Assembly: GCF_000226095.1 (NCBI RefSeq)
Contig: NC_016472.1
Location: 9,610,001 to 9,674,000, forward strand
Direction: 5' to 3'
Length of the DNA stretch: 64,000 nucleotides
From: Thermothelomyces thermophilus ATCC 42464
Lineage: Eukaryota; Ascomycota; Sordariomycetes; Sordariales; Chaetomiaceae
The notes beneath the pieces were generated by a model. That model did no database searches. It had not been told where the DNA came from and was given only the letters and a program-made list of their open reading frames with translations. Numbering within the stretch: the stretch's first letter is position 1; the number at the start of each line of letters is the position of its first letter. The position numbers were made by a program, and so were the translations under genes. This document shows, one piece after another, positions 37,501 to 49,360 of this stretch.

Positions 37501-37874
37501 TATGCCTCTCTAGCCGCCCGGGTCCAAACACGGCCGCCATGCGGTTCCTTATAGGCTCCCTGCCCCTTTTTTTTACGTCTAGTCGCAACCTCACGTTGGA
37601 TGGTACGTACCATGCTGACCACACCTCGCTCGTGTCACAGACAACTGTTCGCACGCTGGCGACCGTCAAGCCGACGCGGGACCTGCGGACCCGCCTACTG
37701 GCCGCATCAGCCGGGATGGACGATGCCGAGAGCCGGGAGCTCAACCACTTTATTGACCTACTGGAGCGGTGCTTGACGCTGAACCCGGAGAAGCGGCTTG
37801 TGCCTGCTGATGCGCTGAAGCATCCTTTCTTTACTCAGCGGGTGCATGGATACGGGCACGGGCATGGGCGATAA
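34590..37874 (+). CDS. PRP4: Spliceosome-associated Ser/Thr kinase PRP4
   Basis: Kinase of the PRP4 family, which phosphorylates tri-snRNP proteins such as Prp6 and Prp31 and is needed for pre-mRNA splicing (family knowledge). Exons 34590-35332, 35390-36569, 36626-36994 and 37641-37874 join in frame to 841 residues. The first ~250 residues are RS/RD-rich, typical of splicing proteins, with a triple TDR repeat (DRTDRTDRTDR). An acidic linker follows. The kinase domain begins near residue 507: glycine loop LGRGMFSGVARAVD, VAIKIMRNN, catalytic HADLKPDNIL (the HAD form is characteristic of PRP4), ICDLGTAI in place of DFG, and the activation segment PYLVSRFYRAPEIILG. The C-lobe is split by a 646-nt intron, far longer than any other in the window. 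The last residues are His/Gly-rich. Family assignment is secure. Confidence 0.95.
36995..37640 (+). other. Unusually long intron of PRP4
   Basis: This 646-nt stretch has a gtgagt donor and a gtcacag acceptor and lies between VERDKVLGK and TTVRTLATVKPTRDL, a junction that agrees with the kinase family without missing residues. It contains stop codons in the relevant frame. Other introns here are mostly 41-204 nt. I found no exon or small RNA inside it with confidence. Confidence 0.7.
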
Positions 37875-39683
37875 GACCGGCGCTGCAGCGCGTGGAGGTA
37901 GAGTTGGTTTGGGACGACAGCCAGGTATGGCGAAGCTTCATTCCTCCCAAGAGGCGGTGGCGATGTTGCGCTTGAACCTGATATAGCGATGGAGCTGTGT
38001 CAAGGTCGATGCCGAACCGAGATTGAGAGACTAAGCAAAGCCTGTAGTAAGAGAAGGGGGTTATAGTGGTAATAGTTCGATTCGGAATATATGAGGGGGT
38101 CCGGACATAGAACATGCGCACATAAGATTACTGCCTTTTTTTTGGGACCCGGGGGGGGGGGGGGGCGGGGAGGGGGGTTCAACCATCACTGGGGAAGTCC
38201 TCCTTCCATCATCAAGGTTCAAGGTCTCTCATGTTCCAAACGTTGTGGTAGAAGGACATGGTCAGGGACTGGCCGGCACCCATCAGTGAGCTCACGCCTG
38301 GGCACCTAAGGGCGCATCTTTTTTTTTTAGTCGGTCCCTCTGTGCTTGACCCCCCTTTTGGCCTGCCATGCCGTCCCCCTCGTTTTTGTTTGGTAGCTAA
38401 TGTTGTTTGTTGGTTCTACCATTTGCTCTCTTTGCGCCTTGACACCAAATCTCGTGTTATGTTGGCGCTTGTAGCACACTGCCCGCCTGGCCTGACTTAT
38501 CCTAAGCCCTCGCCACGGTGGCCGTTCCTACGGCGCCCCACGACCGTGGCGAGATCCTAACGCCCCTTGGGGTGGCTCGAAGAGCGCACATGAACAATTC
38601 GTAAAGTTAGTGCTTAGGAACTCCACCTTGGCAGACTCACCAATTCGTGGCAAGCTGACACCGCAAAGAGAGAAAGGAATACCTTTCAAGGTTTACCATG
38701 TGCGGCACCCCCCTGAGATCCCCCGAGAGTGGCCACCACCAGCGGCAGGACGTGTACATTAGTTTACGTATGTACAAGCGGGATCCTGCACCCGAGCGGC
38801 TCGAATATAATTCGCTCTCCGGTTAAAAAGCCAAGGTCACATTGCCCCTTGTCGAGAGGTTCGTCGCCGCACTGCGCCGCTTCCACTGGCTCCTAGCGTC
38901 GATGCGGAATGCCAACGGTCCCCCAGGCAGGCTCGCCCATATCGTAGTGTATGTATGTACTTAGATTGGATAAGTTTAGTGTACGACCGAACTAGATCCT
39001 TCGTCTCGGGTCGAACAAACTCCGGGTGGAAGACTGATAGGCCGGTCACGGCACCAAGTGGCACAGACAAGACAGAAGACCTGCGTCGTCCCATGACGGT
39101 CTGTGGTTGACCTGCTGGTCTGCTATTCTTTACTTGTTTCTTCTTTTTTGTTTCTCATTTTTCTCCTCCTTGACTCTTCTCTTCCACTGGTCTGACATCG
39201 AAAGAGCAAGACACTAACGAACCAGAATCACCAGAATCCAACGGGAGCCAGCCGGGGTTTGGTCTGACGCCCCGGTGCCGGGAGGATCGAGTCGGAATTG
39301 TCAGACAAGGAGTGGTATAGCGGCACATTAGACGCTACTCGCATCGGTCGTTTGTTCCTTCGCTCCAGTGGACCAAGTGACAGAAGTAATCCGTACGTAG
39401 TACGGAAGATGTTGGTATTGCTTACACTGCTTGCTTCGCTCCTCCCCCCCCCTCCCCCTTGCTTACGGGAACGGACACGGACAGACGACAGGAATTGCCG
39501 CCTCCCGCCGCGGCCGGCCATCTCTCCTCTCTCTCATTCCCTCATCCCTCCCCTTTGACCAACCTCTGTCTCCCTGGCACTGCCGCTCACCAGGCGGCTT
39601 TTTTTTTTTTTTTAACACCACTACCAGGCCGACCTCCACACCGTCGCCGCCGGCGTCATCTCCAGGCACGACTTGCGCCGTTT

Positions 39684-39710
39684 CCCCCCCCCCCCCAAAA
39701 AAAAAAAAAA
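39684..39710 (+). repeat. C-run followed by A-run
   Basis: Thirteen C followed by fourteen A, in the gene-poor block. A T-run of about 15 lies just upstream at 39599-39613. Confidence 0.9.
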
Positions 39711-40636
39711 CACCTTCTTTTCTCTCCTTTTGCCCCTCAACAAGCCCCAGGACGCCTAGCCGATACGTAGGGGGCCGAGCCATCCTCGGCTCTACCGTGT
39801 TCGTGTATCGTATTCAAGCATGTATGGTATGGAACTACATTACATTGCTCGCAGGCTCTCCTCTCGGCCCATGAAGGATTGGATTTGGAGCATCAAACGT
39901 AACTGAGTGGAATGAGGCACACACTCCCGGCTTTTTACGTAGGTACTAGGTACTATGTATGTAGTTAAAAGGGTCGAGCTGTCGCGGACCGCCGCTAAAG
40001 AAAAGTTGCTCTGTTGCCCGTCTCCCATGTTCCCGCTCGAGCTGCTCCCGCCGCAGTCGCACATATGTGTACTTTGGATACGCATGTGATGGACCTTTTA
40101 CGGAATGCTCACACTACCTATATATGGTGTGTATGTACGGATTACATAGGTTATGGTACATTTGTACGGAGGGAGAAACCCGGGCAGTGGCTGTGCTTCT
40201 AACCCATGTCTGCCTCTTTTCTACGGAGTACACTAATGTACGGATCCGTACTTGCCCCCCATCCAACCCCCGCACTCTGGATCGCCCGATGCCACCCTCA
40301 GCGAGCGGCGATCGGCCTGGCCGGGGATGGTGCCTTCGGAGTTGGTTCCACATCCGGGGCCTTCCCGGCCGACGTCATCTCCGTGAGCGGGTGAGTTGAG
40401 TGAGTGTGTGTATGTGTGCGTGCATGCGTGCTCGTCAGGCGTGCCGCGAAGGAATTTTACGACCGAACACGACTATGCACACTAGTTAGGTAGTTCACGA
40501 CGACTCCGTACCTTGGTAGAACAAAAAAGGCGGTGCAATGACGATCGAGTCTCTATCATTAGGCGCCAATCATTCATTGTTTCTGCTTTTCCCTAGTATT
40601 ACAAGTAGTATAGAGAGCTTATTTGTTGACTCGGGA

Positions 40637-40663
40637 TTATTTATTTATTTATTTATTTATTTA
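40637..40663 (+). repeat. (TTTA)n tetranucleotide array
   Basis: About six to seven tandem TTTA units inside a locally AT-rich patch (about 40600-40730). Confidence 0.9.
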
Positions 40664-43600
40664 TCTATGATTTTATTTTCTTGTTATATTTTAACTCTGT
40701 TTCATTCTTCTACTCTGTAAATTTAGATAGACGTGATGATAAAAAGATGCTTCTGGAAGCTTGCCAAGTGCCCTCGGGCTTCCTTCCTTCATTCACTCCA
40801 CTAATAACTCATCCGCTAACAACATTCCTCATTAGGATCGGCGGCAGCCTGTTCACCCTCCAGTTTGACCTGCACGGGACAGGGATGCTGCGTCAAACCT
40901 GAGAACTTTAATGCTCCAGGCATTTGAGGGTCCTGCCTGATCTACACGGGGTCAAAAAGATTGCGCGGTCGATGGCCTCATCTGATGAGCTCTTGCGTGT
41001 ATGATTGCGGGCCATAGTTATCAGAAACACTGACTGCAGACCCCAGCCGGGAAGAACGGGCAAGAACGGGCAAGAACAGAACAACCCGGTCTGAGACCGA
41101 GTTGCATTCCTTTTTTTCCCCCTCTTCTGTTTCGGTGTTCTCTTGCATTCACCTCGGCATGGTTTCATCTTGCGTACGCCTTCCAAGGAAAAGAAGAACC
41201 GCCGGACTTCGTGTTCTAGCAAATTCCACTTGCGTACCTTACACAGTACTTGCAGATCATCAATCTGCAAGTCGCAGTAGTTATTCCGTGTTTGCAAGCA
41301 GTGTGCCAAAATTCCCGTGCAACACCGCATTGGACTCCATACACTACTCCGTAGTAGAGGCTGCCTGGTCGATGACGCAGTGTCCCCAGCGAGATGACTC
41401 GGCAACATCAGAAGGATGCGGCAGGATTTCATGGTTTCCCTAACCTAATAACTGCAGGTTATACTTACACCACCGCACACATCTACAACCGCGGCGTCCA
41501 TGCATCTTGGCGCCCTGCATCAAGGTTTCGATTAGTGACACTAGCCGCTGGATCGTCTGGATGTCTGGATCGTCAGCGGCGACCCGATATTGAGGCCCAT
41601 CCCAAGTTTTCTTTTCGAACGAACCCTACTCCTGTGCTTTGTCGTTCTTGACGGATGCTTCACTCGCCGTGGCGACTGATTCGAGCGGCCGCAAACATGG
41701 CTCGTCTGCGGCCGGCCTTGGTTTGCGGCCCGTGGAGAAGACAGGGAATGGATATTACTCGAGTATACGGGTGTCGAGATAGCAGAGACCAGCTAGCCGG
41801 CTAGTAGAGGGTTACCATATTAGAGGAAATTTTCTTTTTCTCTCTTAAGAGAGGGTTGCATAGCCGGGAACAGCCAGAGTTACGCAAGTGTTCAATACTA
41901 CACTACAATGCTTTCATCGACTAGCGGCTGCCGTCGAGAGAGGCTCAGTCACTGCGGTACAAGATTGCCACACGGAGCTCATATTGATCACGAGCATAAA
42001 TGCGAGATTGCAAGCTTCCTCGCCCATCTGCCCACGACCGGCGGGCCGCAGAGGGTGCCATTGCCCCACACTTAGCTGCCGGTCAGAGACTGGCCATCGA
42101 ATCGATGTCATTGTGAGGCGGCCAATGCACGCAACGTGGGGCGAAAGTCACCCAGGTCCTGCCCAACTCGGCCAGTCACAATTCAACAAATCCGCCTCTC
42201 GGCCTCCAACCCTTGTGCCAAGGACCGAAGCGAGGTGACTCTGTGCAACTTGTGGTTGCCTCGCAAATGTGGCCTGAAACTGATTCTGCGCCCAGTTGGC
42301 TGCTTTCCATCCTTTTGTGCTCTCGTCGCTTTGTTTAACGGCTGCAACCCCAACTCGCTCCTCCGTATCGGCGCTCTTGGTCAAACCGGGCGCAACGACC
42401 AATGGCACTACGTCGCCTAGATGGCCTGGAAGACGGGAGAACAGCGACAATAAAACCGTACGCTTGAGAACTGCCTTTGGACGGCCCACAGAGACCCACC
42501 AGCAGGTGCTTGGATTTCAGGCGGTTGCGTCGGCTGCCTACCGCCCCGTCCACCACAGGCCCGCCGACGACCTAGAAGCCGAGTTATCGATCTGCTTTGG
42601 CCCCTTTCTGGCCCAAGCCTGGCAGATCCCGAAAGGAGCCCCACGAGGCCTTGCGACTTCGCTTGAGCGTTGGCGGTTCCACCGTCATCTTCTGCCGAGA
42701 CGCCATCTCAATCTGGCTTTCGATGGGCTTTCGTCACGCCCAGCCAAGCACTCTGGTCTGGAGCACTGCCTGGCTGGAGACGTAATAATGTACGGATTAC
42801 AATAGCAACTAGTTATCCGTACGGACTATCCCGCAAAGGTACTCCCATGTTGTGCAGTTGTGCAGAGCATCTCGACGCCTCCCTCAGCGAGCCCGAGGAT
42901 CCCGTGCCAGTACTAGTTACTTCGTACAGCAAGCGCACGCCAATATCGACGGCGGAGCCTTTCCTTCGGCCTTGCCACGCATGAATTCTTGCGGACTGAT
43001 GGCTGTACAACACTTCGTTAGCACTTTATCCGGGCTCCGACTGTGCCCGCATCAGAGGGGCACGGGAACCCTCAACGCTGCTCAGGCTGCAGACAAAGCG
43101 ATTCGCTCGTCCTTACCGCTGCGGTGCAGTGAACACCCAGCAGCTGCCGGCCTGCCCGTCTCCTGGCCGATGCATGCAAACATCCACTTGGTTGGCGGCT
43201 GCTCCGATCTGCAGAAACAAACAACGCAGGAGAAGCGTCTGAATCACCTCTCAGACCCGAGGTGTGGCACCCAATCAATGCCGTCTCCTGACAAGCTGGG
43301 CGGGAAGCTGGCTCTCAAACAGCAGAACACCGGAGACGACCGTTTCGGACTCCGGGCCCTGGTCGTTTACGAAGTACGCATTGAAAGACTTACCGGGAGA
43401 TCTGGAGACCTCTTACTCTTTACGCCACGAAAGAGCGGGTCTTTTCGTGTCAAGAGATCCAAAGTCTGGGGCACTAAACAGCACCACACTGGTGTACGGA
43501 TTAGTGGAGTTTTACTGGGCGTACCGAGTGCTCCATAACTACACTACGTGGACACTTGACTCAAAACTTCGCCTCTCCCGTCATCGCCCACATGCCCGCG

Positions 43601-45203
43601 GGACACTACAAGCGGCAGCCATCACTCCGTACCGCCTGGCCAAAGAAAGAAAAAGGGGAGGGAGACAGAAGTAAAGAGTCAGCTCGTCACGGGGCCTCGG
43701 CTGACTTCTTCGCCCGGACATCAGCCCCGCCGTTTGGCTCTCTTGCATTCACTTGTGTTCTCGGCCCACACCCATCTCATGAGACCAGAGAGAGTCTTTT
43801 GCTCACCCTTCCCGTTGTTTGGCTGGCCCGACCGGCATGTGGGGCGAGGAGGCAGAGGTGTGGGGTGGCGGGAGGTGTGTGTGTGTGTGCGTGTGCATGT
43901 GTGCGCGAGAGTGAGAGAGGAAGCTGTGACACATTGCAATGGCTTGTTCGCTTGCGCGAAAGGTATCGGGCCCATTCTGTTGGCCACCAGGTCTCCCAAT
44001 CGCACGGCCGCCCAGGGTCCCGCCACAACACATGTTCCCACCAACACCATGCTCCTTCAGAACTAGCGCCGCGCACCCAAAGATTAAGAATAGGATGGCG
44101 CATCGCCGGTTTCATAGGCTCCTCTAGTGTAAGGACAGGGGTGTTGTGCCGGGCCCCGATACACCGCACTAACGTTACTATTAGTTAGTGGGTGTGAGTA
44201 CGAGTACGTATACTTGATACGTACTCCGTACCACGGGTGGTGGTGGTGGCCCACAGAGGCGGCACCCCTGGCCTGCCTGGTTCCCGCCTCTGGGCATTGG
44301 CATGGGCAGACGGCGCATCGAAGACTGGGCCCGTCTGACATGGGACCTTCCGAGGCCAATAAAGCCACTGCACACACAGCTCGAAGCCATCGGGCAAGAG
44401 AAGGGAAAGAAGAAGGGAGGGGGGGTGGGGGGGGGAGGGGGAAAATGGGGAGGTAAGGAGAGGGCGCCTTGGGGATTGACGGGGCGGATTGACGGGGCGG
44501 TGGAACTGGCCAGTCAATGAGCTCGAGACATATCAACGATCTCCCAGCCCGCATCAACGACGGCCTTTGCTCCCGCCGTCGACCGCCCTTTCTCATCACT
44601 CATTAACACTATCCTTCCCCCCCCTTCTTTTTTCTCCCAGCGCGCATCTGGTCTTTGTATTACTTTTTTTTACCCCTGCCAGTTGCCGTGGGAGTCTGTT
44701 CCCCATTAAAGTCGCCCCCTCTTCTCGCACTGCCTCCTCCGAAAGTCACCTGTGGATCCTTCGCCCGTTGACACCCAACCAAACCATCTTATCTATCAAG
44801 CCAAGCAGGCCAGCTTGACTCGCTCGCTGGTTTGCGATCTTGAGAGGAGAAAATACATCGGCCGCCCCTTGAGGAGAGAAGACTTACTTTCGATAACTCC
44901 CCGGGTTTCTTCGAAGCCAGCCATTGGGAACAGAAGAGGCTTATTTAATTTTTTTCTCTTTTCCCAAGCTCGCAGTTTTGGTTTCCTAGAGGATTTTTGG
45001 CCATTTCCGCAGGATCTTGCCACCAAGAATCGCCTCTCCGTTTTCTTTCTTTTCCTTCCAAAATATCTGCTTTCCTTTCCCTCAATCTTTGGCCTGCTTC
45101 TGCCTCTGGATCCTGCATCTCCCGGGACCTCGGCATACATCTTTTTCTCTCTCGACGGCAAGCCAGCAGGGAGACAGTGCGTTCGGAAGCGAAGGGTTAG
45201 ATC

Positions 45204-46952
45204 ATGCAGCATGTTTCAGTATTCGGATACCCCACTCCGCCAGCATCACCAGCCTTCGGCCGGCCCTGCAGCGTCCCGAGCCAGCATATCACGGTCCAAC
45301 AAGCTTGCCTGCCCCAGTTCGTCCCGGTCGCCCCGGAGGAGAGGTTAGGGAGGTTCATCACCAGCTCGTTGCAGTTGACGAGCATCGTGGGCACCGGCGC
45401 CTACGGGGTGGTCTACTCGGCCGTCGATACCAAGACCAACGTCCGCTATGCCGTCAAGTGCCTCAGCAAGTTCAACCCGGATGGGACTCCGCTGGACCGC
45501 CGCCAGGTTGCCTTCCAGACCAGGGAGATCAGGTTGCACTACCTCGCGTCGAGCCACCGCAACGTGGTCTCGATCCTGAAGATCATCGACTACCTGGACT
45601 GCATCTACGTTATCCTGGAGTACTGCCCCGAGGGTGATTTATTCTACAACATCACCGAGCGCGGCCAGTACGTCGGTAAGGATGAGCTGGCCAAGAAGGC
45701 TTTCCTCCAGATCCTGGACGCCGTGGAGCATTGCCACAACCTGGGAATCTACCATCGGGATTTGAAGCCGGAGAATATCCTTGTTACGGACCAGGGAGAG
45801 ACTGTCAAGCTGGCAGATTTTGGTCTTGCTACCTCTTCAGACCGATCCGAAGACTACGGCTGCGGCTCAACGTTTTACATGTCACCAGGTAGGTTCTTGA
45901 TGTCGCGAACGACTCCTTCCCCTTTCCCGTTTCTTCATATATATATGATATATATATATATGCCGTTAGAACAGCGCCCTCTCTCTCTCTCTCTCTCTCT
46001 CTCTCCTCCTCTTGTTCCTTTCACCACCCCGTTTTCTCCCTTTTTCTCTCCGGTACACACCCCACTGACTTTTCTCTTTTCTCTTATTTTAGAATGCCTG
46101 GATCCATCATCAAGGAGGCCGTTTTACTACTGCGCACCAAATGATGTCTGGAGCCTAGGAGTCATCCTGGTGAACCTCACCTGTGGACGCAACCCATGGA
46201 AGCAGGCATCCTATGAGGATTCCACTTATCGGGCCTACATCAAGAGCCGGGACTTTCTCAAGACTATCCTCCCCGTGTCGGATGAACTGAACGACATCTT
46301 GGGGAGGATCTTCACACGGAACCCGGACGAGAGGATCACGCTTCCGGAGTTGCGCGCTCAGATCCTGGCTTGCTCCAGGTTTACCCAACAACCGGCAGCC
46401 GAGCTGCCGCCGTCTCCTGCACCGCCAGGACACACGACTTACGTTTTTGAGGGACAGCCCATCGTGGACGATGAGTACGACTCGGACCACGAGGTGCCGC
46501 TCTCGCCGGCATCGTCGGACGGCGAGTCGTGCTCATCCGACGAGGAAGGATCCCTCACTTCCACCTGCTCCAGTATCGAGGACCTGGAAGACGACGACGA
46601 CTGCTCCCTGGAGGACATCCCAGAGGCCAGGACGCCCCCGCCGCAGGCGCAAGCACCCCTTGGAGAGCCAGCAATCTGCGAACCCGAGGAGCCGAGGCAC
46701 GTGCCGTTTCAACAACCACCGGAGTACATGCACCACCAATACCACGGACAGCCCATGCTTGTTCCCCCTTCGGCCCAGGCCATGCCCATGCCTATCCAGC
46801 CTTTTGCCCAGAACAAGTTCCCGCTGGACCAATATGTCTGGGACATGTTGAGGTACGCACAGCCGACGCCGCAGGTGCAACAGCTCCACCATCCGGTCCC
46901 GTTCCACCATCAGGTTCCGCTGTTTGCCCACCACATCCAGGGCTGCTATTAG
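45204..46952 (+). CDS. Ran1/Sks1/Vhs1-like Ser/Thr protein kinase
   Basis: Kinase of 514 residues from exons 45204-45888 and 46093-46952. A ~50-residue N-terminus precedes the catalytic domain: glycine loop [10 protein letters not shown] (about 62-71), Lys85 in [14 protein letters not shown] (Asp186), DFGLA (Asp205), and [15 protein letters not shown] in the activation segment; ending near [14 protein letters not shown]-type helices at about 335. The pattern matches fission yeast Ran1/Pat1 and yeast Sks1/Vhs1, kinases of nutrient and meiotic control (family knowledge). The long C-terminal tail is acidic and Ser-rich, then His/Pro/Gln-rich. The 204-nt intron has no stop and is a multiple of three, so reading through gives 582 residues with an insert that splits the SPE motif. 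The gene stands alone between two gene-poor blocks. The family is secure; the pathway is inferred. Confidence 0.92.
   Translation: MQHVSVFGYPTPPASPAFGRPCSVPSQHITVQQACLPQFVPVAPEERLGRFITSSLQLTSIVGTGAYGVVYSAVDTKTNVRYAVKCLSKFNPDGTPLDRRQVAFQTREIRLHYLASSHRNVVSILKIIDYLDCIYVILEYCPEGDLFYNITERGQYVGKDELAKKAFLQILDAVEHCHNLGIYHRDLKPENILVTDQGETVKLADFGLATSSDRSEDYGCGSTFYMSPGRFLMSRTTPSPFPFLHIYMIYIYMPLEQRPLSLSLSLSPPLVPFTTPFSPFFSPVHTPLTFLFSLILECLDPSSRRPFYYCAPNDVWSLGVILVNLTCGRNPWKQASYEDSTYRAYIKSRDFLKTILPVSDELNDILGRIFTRNPDERITLPELRAQILACSRFTQQPAAELPPSPAPPGHTTYVFEGQPIVDDEYDSDHEVPLSPASSDGESCSSDEEGSLTSTCSSIEDLEDDDDCSLEDIPEARTPPPQAQAPLGEPAICEPEEPRHVPFQQPPEYMHHQYHGQPMLVPPSAQAMPMPIQPFAQNKFPLDQYVWDMLRYAQPTPQVQQLHHPVPFHHQVPLFAHHIQGCY
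45936..46005 (+). repeat. (AT)n and (CT)n microsatellites in the kinase intron
   Basis: An AT run at 45936-45960 and a CT run at about 45979-46005 sit inside the 204-nt intron (45889-46092). In frame they would encode Ile/Tyr and Ser/Leu repeats. Confidence 0.9.
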
Positions 46953-47056
46953 CTTCCATGCTATTTTTTTCCCTCCTCTTCTCCCTGGGATGCTCCTTCT
47001 CACGTCTCATCTTCCATGGATACGCTTCTGGTGTGGCCGACGAACCCCAACTCGAC

Positions 47057-47065
47057 CACACACAC

Positions 47066-47099
<34 letters not shown>
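47057..47099 (+). repeat. (AC)n dinucleotide array
   Basis: About 21 AC units with one interruption, just downstream of the kinase gene. Confidence 0.95.
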
Positions 47100-48248
47100 C
47101 GGGCTGTGGGATAAAAAGCCGTTCTTGAAAACCGAACGATCCTCAGTCCAAGGCCACGACAAACGTTTACAACTATTACTTTTCTTTTCTTTTAGGCTGC
47201 CCTAGAAGGGAACCGCCAAACCAAAAGAGAAGCAAAAATATGGACTTTAATCAACCCGAGGTTTTGTTCTCTTTCTCCCATCTCGGAAACGGAGATATCA
47301 CCCCTTTCGGGTCTCGGCCGGGCTGGGGGGTTGCCGCTCGTACATTTTCTCAAACAAGACCTTGCGTGTATCTTTTTTCTTTGCTTCTTTTTTCTAATTC
47401 TCTTCCCCATCTCCTTTCTTTTCTTGGTGCGTCGCGCGAAGGCACCTTTGTTTGGGGATCACTTAGGGGAGCGAGCATATCATGGCGCTGGGGGGTAGGG
47501 GCAGCGGGATAAGAGATACAGGAGTTCCCTGGACATGAGGCTGGTGTTTGGTTATTTGTTTCACAGTTCCATCATCATTCTAATACCCCTCATCTATTTT
47601 TTTTCGGAGTTTTTTTTTTTTTTTTGGGATGAAGGTGGAAAATGTCAGGGCATGGGATATGAAAGATAAAAACATCTACTACTACTTTGGTTAGACGTTA
47701 CCCGGGTTCAATAGCCCTTCGCGCGCCGCGTCATGTGGCCGCGAGAACACAGATTACGTTATGCTTAGTTTTGGGTTGGGGGGGGGGTTTTCAGAAGACA
47801 GCGTCAATAGAAGGGTGCCTGTCCCCTTTCTTGGGCGAAAAGAAGCTGCTTGAGAGGAAGCTGTCATGCTTAGCTAGCAATGTGATGGAGATATGCCGCA
47901 GGCCACCGTCTTGATCCGCCTTGACCAATGTGACGCTCTGTTGAAGGTTGACTGTCATATCAGAGAATATAGCTGAACTCCACGTGACAGGATTGTTATG
48001 CCCCGCCCCAATGATGAGGCTTGGCTTGGTCATTAGAAGAGGACGGCTGTCCGCGGAAAACGTACTACTGATATGTTACATACATCCATCCATCGCCGGT
48101 GGAACGGCTTCGCCACGGGGGCCCGGCGAGAACCCGATCTTTGCCACCAGCCTTATTACTCGCTTTACACTAGTGTAGTGCGTAAGGTAGTGCGCATGTG
48201 GAGCGTTTCTCCGTGCACGGAACATGCACGGAGAACATGCTCTCCATC

Positions 48249-48251
<3 letters not shown>

Positions 48252-48284
<33 letters not shown>
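48252..48284 (+). repeat. T33 homopolymer run
   Basis: Thirty-three consecutive T followed by three GGTTT-like units. An 11-bp hairpin lies 17 bases upstream. Confidence 0.95.
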
Positions 48285-48285
<1 letters not shown>

Positions 48286-49330
48286 GTTTGGTTTGGTTCG
48301 TTGGCCAGTTACCTTATGTAGTTCTTTATCAAGTACACTACGAGTAAGCATGCAACTCTGTTGAAGGTGAGTGACGTTGGATACCTGAGAACAGGGGAAG
48401 AGTGAAGGCCCTGCCGCTCGCAATAATCCATCCTTCTCCAAGCCTACACTACACCAGCTACTCCTTACGTACGCCACGGCACTAGTTATATAAGCTGGTC
48501 TTGAGAAGTGACGTGCAGCAGCAAGAGCTGCCCCTCCCTTAATCTCCACAATTACACTAGTTGGCCAGCCACCCCCTAGCAAGACGCAGGAGTGTGTGTA
48601 CGGATTCTAATACGGATTCATTCATCCAGTGAATTCTGATCTTGGGGAGGATAGTTAGTTATACTAGCATCATTTCGGGTCGCTAATATCAAGTCGACTT
48701 TGTCGCTATAAGCGATTCATTACTAGAGCACAAAAAAAAGGCACAGGCATCATCGGCCCATTGTTGTTATCCGTACTATCACTACGATGACGATACGACG
48801 CCGACGACGATGATGACCACCACCATCACCACCACCATCACCATCGGCAGCTGTTCTGCTCGCTGTATGTATGTATGGTATTGTGCCCGTACCATGTGGA
48901 ACATCTCGTGTTGTACATACTACGTCTGCACCATTTCTTCCCCCGCTGTCCATTGCCCATTGCCCGTTGGCCGTTGCCCGTCAACAACGTCCGCCTTACT
49001 CGATCCTCGGCTCCCCCTTCCTTGTCCTGGCCTCCTTCCTAATGCATGGAAAGAGCGAGACGGAGGGCGAGATGAGATGACGGCCTCTCAAGCGGACGCG
49101 TGATTGGCCCGCCAAGATGCATCCATCACCCTTCGAATTCGGGGCGCCACGTCGCCTTACTTTTCCCGAGTTAAGTTACACTACGCTAGCGCAGTGTAGC
49201 CCAAAGGCCCTGCCGTGTTTCCTGACTGCCCCGGAATGAGCAGACTGCATGGGGTTTGCAGGGAGGTGCATGCGGGCCCAGGTTCCGATGCGGCGTGCGA
49301 TTGGGCGTTCTCTGTGGGTGATGATGCACA

Positions 49331-49360
49331 TGTGTGTGTGTGTGTGTGTGGGTGTGTGTG
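49331..49360 (+). repeat. (TG)n dinucleotide array
   Basis: Ten TG units, a GG break, then four more GT units. Confidence 0.9.

Larger units (their letters stand above)
37875..45203. other. Gene-poor block of 7.3 kb
   Basis: No convincing gene was recognised on either strand. The frames present are short, low in conserved motifs and lack exon logic. It is rich in simple repeats (G-run 38151-38165, C/A-run 39684-39710, TTTA array 40637-40663) and in the short words TACGGAGTA (40222, 41345, 44222) and TGTACGGATTA (40134, 42789, 43493). The last ~600 bases are C/T-rich and are probably the leader or promoter of the kinase gene. Relics of old mobile elements may be present but I could not name any. 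Confidence 0.5.

Noticed and set aside
42852-43538. 228-codon plus-strand frame in the gene-poor block
   Set aside because: No domain, mixed composition and no splice logic or conserved motif; consistent with chance in GC-rich DNA.
43556-44188. 210-codon plus-strand frame over a GT-rich array
   Set aside because: Contains microsatellite-coded residues (Val/Cys/Ala) and no family resemblance.
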